DNA from: Candidatus Latescibacterota bacterium
Lineage (GTDB): Bacteria; Latescibacterota; UBA2968; GCA-2709665
Assembly: GCA_030746455.1 (NCBI GenBank)
Contig: JASLMQ010001013.1
Location: 1 to 7,235 of the forward strand
Direction: 5' to 3'
Length of the DNA: 7,235 bases
Both the position numbers and the translations under genes were made by a program. The notes under the pieces were generated by a model. The model had not been told where the DNA came from and did no database searches. It saw only the letters and a program-made list of their open reading frames with translations. How positions within the stretch are numbered: position 1 is the stretch's first letter; each line of letters opens with the position of its first letter. Positions 1 to 6,030 of the stretch are shown one piece after another.

Positions 1-1
1 C

Positions 2-889
2 GAGTCGCTGTCGATCGACCCGGATGACATCGAGTCGAAGATCACCCCGAGGACCCGCGCGATCCTGGCCGCACATCTCTACGGCCTCCCGTGTCGGATC
101 GATCGGGTCGTGGAGATCGGCAAGAAGCACAACCTGAAGGTCATCGAGAACTGCGCGCTGAGCTGCGGGACCGAGTACAAGGGACGACCGATCGGGTCGT
201 GGGGAGATCTGGGTGCCTTCAGCCTGCAGATCGTCAAGGTGATCACGGCCGGAGAAGGCGGCGTGGTGACCAGCAGCGATCCCGAGCTCTACGAGCGAGC
301 CGTGCGCTTCCATGATGGCGGGAACTACCGAGAGAACTCTCGCTTCCCGGGCATCACGCCCCATCTGGATCCTTTCGTCGGAGAGAGCTATCGCATGACC
401 GAGCTGGCCGGCGCCGTTGCGCTTCGGCAGCTCGAGAAGCTCGACGCCATCACGGGCACGCTCAGGGCACGATACAGACGGTTCAGGGAAGGGATCGCCT
501 CCATCGGCGGCCTGACTCCCCAACCGGTGAACGACGAAGCGGGTCACCTGGGCGTGCGCTACGGCCTGCTGTTCGACGACGCGGAGACGTGTAAGCGGTT
601 CAGCGACGCCACTCGCGAAGAGGGACTGCCCATGGGACTGCTCTATGGTGGACGCCCGGTCTATCTGCTGCCTCAGATCCTGAACCAGGCCACGGTCACG
701 CCGGCGGCCAGCCCCTGGATGTCGCCGCTGTACGAGGGCGAGGCGACCTATTTCGAAGGGCTGTGCGCCCGGTCGGAGGACACGATGAAGCGTGTGCTGC
801 AGATCTCGCGGATCAACTGCCTGTATTCCGAGCGTGACGTCGACGAGATCGTGTCGATCCTCGGACGCGTGGCCAAGAAGGTACTCTGA
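2..889 (+). CDS. DegT/DnrJ/EryC1/StrS-family PLP aminotransferase, 5' truncated by window edge
   Basis: The reading frame is open from base 2 to the TGA at 887-889, giving 295 visible residues. The family is usually 370-400 aa, so roughly the first 80-100 residues lie off the left edge. A GTG at 110 is internal, because the sequence before it (ILAAHLYGLPCRIDRV) is already conserved family sequence. Fold-type I aminotransferase signatures are visible: IENCALSCGTEYKG, then GSWGDLGAF, then the lysine block IVKVITAGEGG. The lysine at nt 236-238 should form the PLP Schiff base. Family members usually transfer an amino group from glutamate or glutamine to a keto-sugar, often a nucleotide-linked one; the substrate here cannot be told. 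Oddity: the residue that is normally Asp in the 'ED-A' motif, which contacts the PLP ring nitrogen, is Asn (nt 149-151). It is followed after 79 bp by another PLP enzyme on the same strand. The family call is firm; the exact activity is not. Confidence 0.9.
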   Translation, partial: ESLSIDPDDIESKITPRTRAILAAHLYGLPCRIDRVVEIGKKHNLKVIENCALSCGTEYKGRPIGSWGDLGAFSLQIVKVITAGEGGVVTSSDPELYERAVRFHDGGNYRENSRFPGITPHLDPFVGESYRMTELAGAVALRQLEKLDAITGTLRARYRRFREGIASIGGLTPQPVNDEAGHLGVRYGLLFDDAETCKRFSDATREEGLPMGLLYGGRPVYLLPQILNQATVTPAASPWMSPLYEGEATYFEGLCARSEDTMKRVLQISRINCLYSERDVDEIVSILGRVAKKVL

Positions 890-956
890 TCCCCTTCGGG
901 GCGACTTGAAGCTGGATCGCGACCTGACAGCATCGGCTGCGATGCCCGGCAGCTCG

Positions 957-963
957 AAAGGAG
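957..963 (+). promoter_or_regulatory. Ribosome binding site fixing the start at 969
   Basis: AAAGGAG lies 5 nt before the ATG at 969. This selects that ATG over upstream in-frame starts (for example at 792), which would overlap the aminotransferase gene and add unconserved sequence. Confidence 0.8.
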
Positions 964-968
964 ACACA

Positions 969-2024
969 ATGCGAATCGAAGAGATGGACACCCCCTTCCT
1001 GAGACTCGACCTGGATGCTGTGGAGGAGAACCTGGATCGCTTCCAGGCCTATTTCAGCGAGCACAAGATCGGGTTCCGCCCCCACATCAAGACGCACAAG
1101 AATCTGGCGATCTCACGGATGCAGCTCGACCGCGGGGCCATCGGCCTCACATGTCAGAAGCTCGGGGAGACGGAAGTGCTGGTCGCAGGGGGCCTGATCA
1201 CGGACTACCTGGTTCCCTACAACATCATCGGCAAGCAGAAGCTTGATCGCCTCACGGCATTGGCCAAGCAGACGAAAATGACCGTGGCGGCGGACTCGGA
1301 GTACACGGTTCGAGGACTCTCACAGGCCGCGGAGGCGGAAGGCGTGACGGTTGGCGTGCTGGTCGAGCTCGAGATGGGGAGGACAGGGGTGACTTCCGCC
1401 GAGCAGGCCGCGGACCTGGGTCGCCTGATCGACTCGCTGCCTGGCATCGAGATGAGGGGGATCATGGGCTTCCCCACGCCCCCTGAGACACGGGAACGCC
1501 TCCGGGAGGTTCTGGATGCGCTTGACGAGGCCGGGTTGCCGCACCCCGTTGTGAGCGGCGGGAGCACGAAATGCGCGTTCCAGGCCCACGAGGTTCCCGA
1601 GCTCACGGAGTACCGTGCGGGAGAGTATCCTGTTGGGGGCGCGGGCCATCTCTGGGACGGCAGACACACGGTCGAGCAGTGTGCGGTACGGGTCGTCACG
1701 ACGGTGGTGAGCCGGCCCACGCCCAAACGCGCCATCCTCGACGCCGGGACCAAGGCGATGAGCGGCGTTATCCGGCCGGGGCCGAAGGGCGACACGGTCG
1801 GGCATGTCGTGGAATACCCGGAGGCGCACTTCCATAGCACCTCGGAAGAGCACGGCAGCCTGGATCTCTCCGATTGCGATCGGAGGCCCCAGATCGGCGA
1901 GCTGGTCCAGGTGCTGCCGGTACACCCCTGCCCCTGCATCAATGAGCACGACGAGTTCGTTGTGACCCGAGGGGACAAGGTGGTGGGCGTATGGCCGATC
2001 CACGCCCGCGGAAGACTAAAGTAG
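969..2024 (+). CDS. D-threonine aldolase / D-serine dehydratase-like PLP enzyme (alanine racemase N-terminal fold)
   Basis: A 351-aa protein, close to the usual 350-380 aa of the family. The start is set by a strong SD and by the typical opening MDTPFLRLDLDAVEENL. An alanine-racemase-type PLP barrel comes first, with the signature RPHIKTHK at residues 37-44. Lys41 is the expected PLP lysine, from alignment with the VKANAYGHG-type motif of alanine racemases. A C-terminal D-serine-dehydratase-like domain follows, with the metal-site motif H319-P-C321 (in VLPVHPCPC) and the closing VVGVWPIHARG. Known members split D-3-hydroxy-amino acids into glycine plus aldehyde, or dehydrate D-serine, using PLP and a divalent metal. 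An H-x-C ligand pair is the form described for eukaryotic D-serine dehydratases, while characterised D-threonine aldolases have H-x-D, so the reaction is left open. No signal peptide, so probably cytoplasmic. It lies 50 bp before the GH3 gene. Confidence 0.87.
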   Translation: MRIEEMDTPFLRLDLDAVEENLDRFQAYFSEHKIGFRPHIKTHKNLAISRMQLDRGAIGLTCQKLGETEVLVAGGLITDYLVPYNIIGKQKLDRLTALAKQTKMTVAADSEYTVRGLSQAAEAEGVTVGVLVELEMGRTGVTSAEQAADLGRLIDSLPGIEMRGIMGFPTPPETRERLREVLDALDEAGLPHPVVSGGSTKCAFQAHEVPELTEYRAGEYPVGGAGHLWDGRHTVEQCAVRVVTTVVSRPTPKRAILDAGTKAMSGVIRPGPKGDTVGHVVEYPEAHFHSTSEEHGSLDLSDCDRRPQIGELVQVLPVHPCPCINEHDEFVVTRGDKVVGVWPIHARGRLK

Positions 2025-2058
2025 GGGGATCCGGCTCAGGGACTGGATTCCGACTGCG

Positions 2059-2065
2059 AAGGAGG
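2059..2065 (+). promoter_or_regulatory. Ribosome binding site of the GH3 gene
   Basis: AAGGAGG, a near-perfect anti-SD match, lies 9 nt before the ATG at 2075. It marks the true start of the glycosidase gene. The ATG at 2325, which opens the longer downstream frame, has no such site. Confidence 0.8.
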
Positions 2066-2074
2066 ATAGAGATA

Positions 2075-2266
2075 ATGGGAGCGTGGGCGAACGAGACCTT
2101 CGAGCGGCTCAGCCTGGAAGAGAAGGTCGGACAGGTGATCTGCTACCGGGCATCGAAGTGGGCCGACGACACGATCGATATGGCCCGACGGGGTCTGGTG
2201 GGATGTGTCTCACCAATCTACTACGCGGGGATGAAGGAGCTGGACAGCGCCATCGAATTCATGTAA
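2075..2266 (+). CDS. N-terminal fragment of GH3 glycosidase, interrupted by frameshift
   Basis: This 63-aa frame starts at an ATG with an excellent SD and stops at TAA 2264-2266. It carries the classic GH3 N-terminus: LSLEEKVGQVICYRASKW at about residues 13-30, then a segment ending DSAIEFM. On its own it is only the first strand/helix portion of a TIM barrel and cannot be functional. The +1 frame immediately after it (from 2265) reads NALQEASSTPVLFLSSHACD and runs without a stop into the main GH3 frame, which is the expected continuation. Dropping one T at about 2264 restores a single 550-aa protein from 2075 to 3728. Treat this and the next entry as one broken gene. Confidence 0.85.
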   Translation: MGAWANETFERLSLEEKVGQVICYRASKWADDTIDMARRGLVGCVSPIYYAGMKELDSAIEFM

Positions 2267-2324
2267 TGCGCTGCAAGAGGCATCGTCGACTCCCGTACTC
2301 TTCCTGAGCAGCCATGCGTGTGAC

Positions 2325-3728
2325 ATGCGGGGTTGGGGGGCGACGCCTTTCCCGGGCGAGGGAGGATCGATGGCCTTCGGAGCGGCGCGTGATCCGGACC
2401 TGGCCTACCGATATGGACGGATGGCCTCTCTGGAATCCAAGGCGCTGGGCTTCGACTGCGTTTGGACGCCGTGCGTGGACGTGAACACGGAACCTCGGAA
2501 CCCGATCATCGGTACGCGCGCGTTCAGCGATCGACCCGAGCTGGTCGCGGAGATGGCGGTGGCGATGGTGAAGGGCATGCAGGACGTGAGGGTGATCCCG
2601 AATGCGAAGCACTTCCCCGGGCACGGCGACACCGCGTTCGATACGCACCGCCAGATCGGGGTGGTGCCCCACAGTCGGGAGCGCCTCGAGGCCATCGACT
2701 TCCATCCCTATCGGGAGCTGGTCAAGGCCGGACTGCGGGGCGTGGAGACGGCCCACATCATCTATCCGGCGCTTGATGACACGCCGAGCCTGCCGGCCAC
2801 TCTCTCTCGCACCTGCATCTACGATCTTCTTCGCAAGGACATGGGCTACGAGGGGCTGATCGTGTCGGACAGCCTGACCATGAAGGCGATCACGGACCAC
2901 TACACCGTGGGTGACGCCGCCGTACGGTCCTTCAACGCCGGGCACGACATCCTCCTGCACGACTACAACGAGCCGCCAGAGCCCACCTTCCAGGCGATGC
3001 TCGAGGCAGCCAAGGACGGCACCATCCCGATGGAGGAGCTGGACGCGTCGGCTATGCGTGTGCTCGAGCACAAGGAGTGGGCCGGGCTGCCGGCCCGGGG
3101 ACCCATCTCGCGGGAGGAGATCGACGCTGTCTTCGGATGTGCAGAGCACCAGGCGCTGTGTCGAGAGATCTACGATGCGTCCGCAACGGTGCTGGAGAAC
3201 GATGCCCTGCCCCTCGGCCAGAACGGCGAGGTCTGCGTCGTCGCAACGTGCAGCGAAGAGGAACGGAAGGGCATGGCGGATTTCGCCGCAACGGTCGAGA
3301 ACAGCCGTGATGTGCTGTTCCGCGAGTGTGGGGAGCGGCTTGGAACGGTCTGGACCCACCTGATCGATGAGGACCCGTCTTCAGATGAAGTGGACGCCGC
3401 GGTCGAGGAGTGTGCGAAGGCTGGAACGGTAATCTTCGCCACGATGCCGAGGATCGTGAGCTACAAGGAGCTCTCGGGACGCGTGGGCGGCGGCCAGGTG
3501 GAGGTGGTGCGGAAGTTGCTCGCCTTGAGGAAGACGGTTGTGCTCTGCGTGTTCGGCACGCCGTATGTGTTGACCGATTTTCCTAAGACGCAGGGCTGCC
3601 TCACGACCTATTCCTCCACCATCGCGGCAGTGGAGGCCGGTGTCCGCATCCTGTTCGGGGAGGCCGAATCGCGGGGCAAGCTCCCCGTCGAGCTGTCGGA
3701 GACCTACCCATTCGGATACGGTCTTTGA
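2325..3728 (+). CDS. Glycoside hydrolase family 3 (NagZ-like beta-N-acetylhexosaminidase), main part of frameshifted gene
   Basis: This frame holds most of the enzyme: 467 aa from the ATG at 2325. Conserved coding continues in frame back to 2265, and the ATG has no SD, so it is probably not a natural start. Numbering on the restored 550-aa protein: the GH3 signature KHFPGHGDT starts at Lys178. Asp189-Thr-His191 matches the Asp-His acid/base dyad of NagZ-type enzymes, and Asp265 in IVSDSLTMKAI is the expected nucleophile. AGHDILL closes the TIM barrel, and the C-terminal alpha/beta domain ends RGKLPVELSETYPFGYGL, typical of two-domain GH3 proteins such as Bacillus NagZ. The family hydrolyses terminal beta-linked N-acetylglucosamine (cell-wall fragments, chitooligosaccharides) or other beta-glycosides; the DTH dyad favours the hexosaminidase branch. 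No signal peptide is seen, so cytoplasmic action is likely. The SMP-30 gene follows after 37 bp. Confidence 0.92.
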   Translation: MRGWGATPFPGEGGSMAFGAARDPDLAYRYGRMASLESKALGFDCVWTPCVDVNTEPRNPIIGTRAFSDRPELVAEMAVAMVKGMQDVRVIPNAKHFPGHGDTAFDTHRQIGVVPHSRERLEAIDFHPYRELVKAGLRGVETAHIIYPALDDTPSLPATLSRTCIYDLLRKDMGYEGLIVSDSLTMKAITDHYTVGDAAVRSFNAGHDILLHDYNEPPEPTFQAMLEAAKDGTIPMEELDASAMRVLEHKEWAGLPARGPISREEIDAVFGCAEHQALCREIYDASATVLENDALPLGQNGEVCVVATCSEEERKGMADFAATVENSRDVLFRECGERLGTVWTHLIDEDPSSDEVDAAVEECAKAGTVIFATMPRIVSYKELSGRVGGGQVEVVRKLLALRKTVVLCVFGTPYVLTDFPKTQGCLTTYSSTIAAVEAGVRILFGEAESRGKLPVELSETYPFGYGL

Positions 3729-3753
3729 GACCGCCAGACCCGAGGGAATACGG

Positions 3754-3760
3754 AAAGGAG
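3754..3760 (+). promoter_or_regulatory. Ribosome binding site fixing the start at 3766
   Basis: AAAGGAG lies 5 nt before the ATG at 3766. The nearer ATG at 3761 is out of frame and too close to the SD. The in-frame start at 3640 lies inside the GH3 coding region and is rejected. Confidence 0.75.
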
Positions 3761-3765
3761 ATGCC

Positions 3766-4605
3766 ATGAGCGAGCCACTGTATGAGAGCACGGTGCTGAC
3801 AGAGCCCGGGGGCTTCACTGGCGGGATAGAGGGACCGGCGTGCGATGCCCAGGGCAACGTCTATGTGGTGAACTACCAGCGCGAAGGGACCATCGGAAAG
3901 GTGACGCCTGACGGAGAATGCAGCATCTTCGTCGAGCTGCCGGAAGGTAGCACGGGGAACGGCATTCGCTTCGACAGCAAAGGCGACATGCTCATCGCGG
4001 ACTACACGGGGCACAACGTGCTCAAGGTCGACATGGCGACTCAGGAGGTCTCGGTCTATGCCCACGAACCCACGCTGAGCCAACCGAACGACATCGCGAT
4101 CGGGGCGAACGATATCGTGTATGCCAGCGACCCGGACTGGCAGGAGGAAACGGGGCGCATGTTCAGGGTCGGGACGGACGGACAGTTCGTCTTGCTGGAA
4201 GACGGGATGGGCACCACGAACGGCATCGAGGTGAGCCCCGACGAGAAGACCCTGTACGTGAACGAGTCGATACAGCGCAAGGTGTGGGCCTACGACCTGT
4301 CGGCCGAGGGTAGTGTGAGCAACAAGCGATTGCTGATCGAGTTCCCGGACCACATTATGGACGGGATGCGGTGCGACGTGGACGGAGACCTCTACATCAC
4401 ACGCTACGGCAAGGGCACGATCGCCAAGGTGTCGCCTGACGGGGGGGTGCTCCTGGAAGTGGACCTCGCGGGCAAGAATTGCAGCAACATCGCCTTCGGC
4501 GGGCCGGATGGCTGTACGTGCTACGTGACCCTCCAGGACAACGGGAACGTCGAGACGTTCCGAGCCGAGAGGCCGGGCAGGAGCTGGGCGCTGCACCGGA
4601 GGTGA
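3766..4605 (+). CDS. SMP-30/gluconolactonase/LRE family protein (six-bladed beta-propeller lactonase)
   Basis: A 279-aa protein, near the usual 280-310 aa. Members hydrolyse sugar lactones or related esters with one divalent metal bound at the centre of a six-bladed propeller. The usual metal ligands are recognisable: Glu22 in GGIEGPACD, Asn108 in SQPNDIAIG, and Asp199 in HIMDGMRCD. Asn152 in TTNGIEVSPD is the conserved active-site asparagine region. Blade repeats of the type 'GNVYVVNY', 'GDMLIADY', 'DIVYASDP', 'KTLYVNES' and 'GDLYITRY' recur through the protein. No signal peptide is evident, so cytoplasmic. Between a glycosidase and a dehydrogenase, it could open the lactone formed when a released sugar is oxidised (inference). 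Some members act as esterases or organophosphatases, and the substrate cannot be read from sequence. Confidence 0.9.
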   Translation: MSEPLYESTVLTEPGGFTGGIEGPACDAQGNVYVVNYQREGTIGKVTPDGECSIFVELPEGSTGNGIRFDSKGDMLIADYTGHNVLKVDMATQEVSVYAHEPTLSQPNDIAIGANDIVYASDPDWQEETGRMFRVGTDGQFVLLEDGMGTTNGIEVSPDEKTLYVNESIQRKVWAYDLSAEGSVSNKRLLIEFPDHIMDGMRCDVDGDLYITRYGKGTIAKVSPDGGVLLEVDLAGKNCSNIAFGGPDGCTCYVTLQDNGNVETFRAERPGRSWALHRR

Positions 4606-4671
4606 GAACGGCGTGTCGAATGGAAGACCGGCCCACAACGAACCTGAGATCGGGCGATGCAAGATCCCAGC

Positions 4672-4677
4672 GGGAGG
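4672..4677 (+). promoter_or_regulatory. Ribosome binding site fixing the start at 4685
   Basis: GGGAGG lies 7 nt before the ATG at 4685. The in-frame GTG at 4613 would add 24 residues unlike an SDR N-terminus and is not preferred. Confidence 0.7.
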
Positions 4678-4684
4678 CAGGCAC

Positions 4685-5485
4685 ATGAGACTTGAGGGCA
4701 AGGTCGCGGTGGTGGCCGGAGGCGCAAACGGGATCGGGCGGGCGACGTCGGTCCTGTTTGCGCGAGAAGGGGCAAGGGTGGCGGTAGCCGATCGGGACGC
4801 CGATGCGGGAGCGGCGTGCCTGTCGGAGATCGCGTCGGCAGCTGATGGCGGCTTCTTCGCCCGGACCGATGTGAGCAGCGATGCCGAGGTCGAGTCTTTG
4901 ATGGATGAGACCGTCAGGCGATTCGGCGGCCTTGATATCCTGGTGAATGCGGCCGGCATCGACATCAAGGGAACGGTGGCAGAAACCGAGCCGGCACGCT
5001 GGCAACGGGTGCTGGACGTGAATCTGGCCGGGGTGTATCGGGCGTGCCGGTGCGCGATCCCTCACATGATCGATCGGGGCTCCGGCAGCATCGTGAACGT
5101 GGCATCGATCCAGGGGCTCTTCGGGTACCCTCGCTACGCGGCCTATGCGGCGTCCAAGGCCGGCATGGTCGGTCTGACCCGTCAGGTGGCCGTCGACTAT
5201 GCCGACCAGGGCATCCGGTCCAACGCGGTGAGCCCGGGGGCCATCGTGACGGATATACACGAGAACAGCAGGCGGCTTGAGCCCGAGTTCGACGTCGGCC
5301 CGGCGGATCCGGCCGATGCCGGCGGTGCCGGTCAGGGCGCGGCCGTTCAGTACTCCGGGCTTCGGGGGCACGGGATGCCGATTGACGTGGCGCACGCCAT
5401 CCTGTTCCTGGCATCGGACGAGGCCCGCCACATCAGCGGCCACAATCTGGTTGTGGACGGCATATCTACCGCGCGGGTGGTGTGA
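4685..5485 (+). CDS. Classical short-chain dehydrogenase/reductase (SDR)
   Basis: A 266-aa Rossmann-fold oxidoreductase; classical SDRs are about 250 aa. It starts MRLEGKVAVV directly ahead of the glycine-rich cofactor loop AGGANGIG (residues 11-18). Asp36 at the end of strand 2 (VAVADRD) favours NAD(H) over NADP(H). NAAG is at 88-91. The catalytic set is complete: Asn113, Ser141 (IVNVAS), Tyr154 and Lys158 (YAASK), followed by SPG at 183-185. The substrate loop after TDIHENSRRLEPEF is slightly long and Gly/Ala-rich. The C-terminal GMPIDVAHAILFLASD and SGHNLVVDG are standard. Related enzymes oxidise secondary alcohols of sugars, polyols or hydroxy acids, or reduce 3-ketoacyl groups. Next to a lactonase, a sugar or cyclitol dehydrogenase role is plausible but inferred. 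The next gene starts 10-28 bp downstream, so the two are probably co-transcribed. Confidence 0.93.
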   Translation: MRLEGKVAVVAGGANGIGRATSVLFAREGARVAVADRDADAGAACLSEIASAADGGFFARTDVSSDAEVESLMDETVRRFGGLDILVNAAGIDIKGTVAETEPARWQRVLDVNLAGVYRACRCAIPHMIDRGSGSIVNVASIQGLFGYPRYAAYAASKAGMVGLTRQVAVDYADQGIRSNAVSPGAIVTDIHENSRRLEPEFDVGPADPADAGGAGQGAAVQYSGLRGHGMPIDVAHAILFLASDEARHISGHNLVVDGISTARVV

Positions 5486-5513
5486 GCCCAACCGGATGAC
5501 CGGGACCACGTCC

Positions 5514-5966
5514 ATGCAGCCGCTCAACTTCCCAAGAGAGTACGAGTTCGACATCAGGGCCGACGGCGAGCGGTCCGTGATCTTCGACAGGGTGCGACGG
5601 CAGTACGTGCAGCTTTCGCCGGAGGAGTGGGTGCGGCAGAACCTCCTCCGGTATCTTGCCGAGGATCTCGGTTTCCCGGAGGGCCTCACGGCAGTCGAGC
5701 AGGGCTTTGTGGACCGGGGAATACAGGCCCGGGCAGACGTGGTCGTGCACGATCGGCAGGGGAACGCACTGGTGATGGCCGAATGCAAGGCCCCGGACGT
5801 GAAGCTCAGGCAGAATGCTGTCGATCAGGTCGCGCGGTACAACGCCGCGGTAGGGGCGAGATACCTCGTTGTGACCAACGGGCTGGATCACTACTGCTGG
5901 ACCGTCGACCCAGAGCGGCATTCGTACCGATTTCTCGAGCAACTGCCACGCTACGAAGACCTGTGA
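5514..5966 (+). CDS. Stand-alone HsdR N-terminal-domain-like protein (PD-(D/E)xK nuclease fold)
   Basis: A 150-aa protein matching the small stand-alone 'type I restriction enzyme HsdR N-terminal domain' family that is common in Bacteroidota. Family hallmarks are the opening MQPLNFPREYEFDIR, LSPEEWVRQNLLRYL at about 35-49, VVTNGLDHYCW at about 119-129, and the ending FLEQLPRY. A nuclease-type active site is intact: Asp75 (RADVVV), then Glu90-Cys-Lys92 (AECKAP), with Gln105 in DQVARYN. An ATG at 5496 is in frame and would add six residues. I prefer 5514 because family members start at the MQ-LNFP motif, but neither ATG has a good SD. No helicase/ATPase part and no modification or specificity gene is present, so this is not a restriction system. 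Its cellular role is unknown to me; DNA or RNA cleavage, or nuclease-fold nucleic-acid binding, are possibilities. It follows the SDR gene closely. Confidence 0.82.
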   Translation: MQPLNFPREYEFDIRADGERSVIFDRVRRQYVQLSPEEWVRQNLLRYLAEDLGFPEGLTAVEQGFVDRGIQARADVVVHDRQGNALVMAECKAPDVKLRQNAVDQVARYNAAVGARYLVVTNGLDHYCWTVDPERHSYRFLEQLPRYEDL

Positions 5967-6000
5967 GGGGATGGCGGGCGGAGGTGCCGCACATCTCGGT

Positions 6001-6018
6001 GGGACGTACCTGCGTCCC
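6001..6018 (+). other. Perfect 6-bp inverted repeat (hairpin) just before the NHL gene SD
   Basis: GGGACG (6001-6006) and CGTCCC (6013-6018) are exact reverse complements around a 6-nt loop, with a possible extra T-G closing pair. No T tract follows, so it is not a standard intrinsic terminator. The 3' arm ends 1 nt before the SD at 6020, so an RNA hairpin could influence ribosome access or protect a transcript end. A chance occurrence in GC-rich DNA cannot be excluded. Confidence 0.4.
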
Positions 6019-6019
6019 T

Positions 6020-6026
6020 GGGAGGA
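6020..6026 (+). promoter_or_regulatory. Ribosome binding site deciding a GTG start at 6031
   Basis: GGGAGGA ends 4 nt before GTG 6031. This start puts a basic residue and hydrophobic core at the very N-terminus, as expected for a signal peptide. The upstream ATG at 5971 would bury that signal behind 20 residues. Confidence 0.75.
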
Positions 6027-6030
6027 TCCC

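Noticed and set aside
891..901. CCCCTTCGGGG hairpin right after the aminotransferase stop, resembling a terminator with a UUCG-type loop
   Set aside because: The stem is only 3-4 bp and no T tract follows. The identical 11-mer also occurs inside coding sequence at 6350-6360, so it looks like chance in GC-rich DNA.
906..934. TTGAAG as a -35 promoter element before the second gene
   Set aside because: No AT-rich -10 element lies at the right distance.
792..968. Upstream extension of the D-threonine-aldolase-like gene
   Set aside because: It would overlap the aminotransferase gene in another frame, adds unconserved residues, and ignores the strong SD at 957-963.
2250..2266. Programmed +1 frameshift in the GH3 gene, as in prfB
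   Set aside because: There is no SD-like element a few bases upstream and no slippery CTT-TGA-C type sequence; an indel is the simpler reading.
3640..3765. Upstream extension of the SMP-30 gene into the GH3 coding region
   Set aside because: The GH3 frame there is conserved to its stop at 3728, and the ATG at 3766 has an SD 5 nt upstream.
2259..4968. Long open frames on the minus strand (about 2259-3359, 3601-4968, and also 4397-5788)
   Set aside because: They lie opposite well-supported + strand genes, encode low-complexity Arg/Pro/His-rich sequence with no recognisable motif, and are the usual antisense shadows in GC-rich DNA.
5514..5966. Part of a type I restriction-modification or defence system
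   Set aside because: No helicase motor domain, methyltransferase or specificity subunit is present in the window; neighbours are metabolic.
5971..6030. ATG at 5971 as start of the NHL-repeat gene
   Set aside because: It adds 20 residues ahead of a clear signal peptide; the GTG at 6031 has a better SD.
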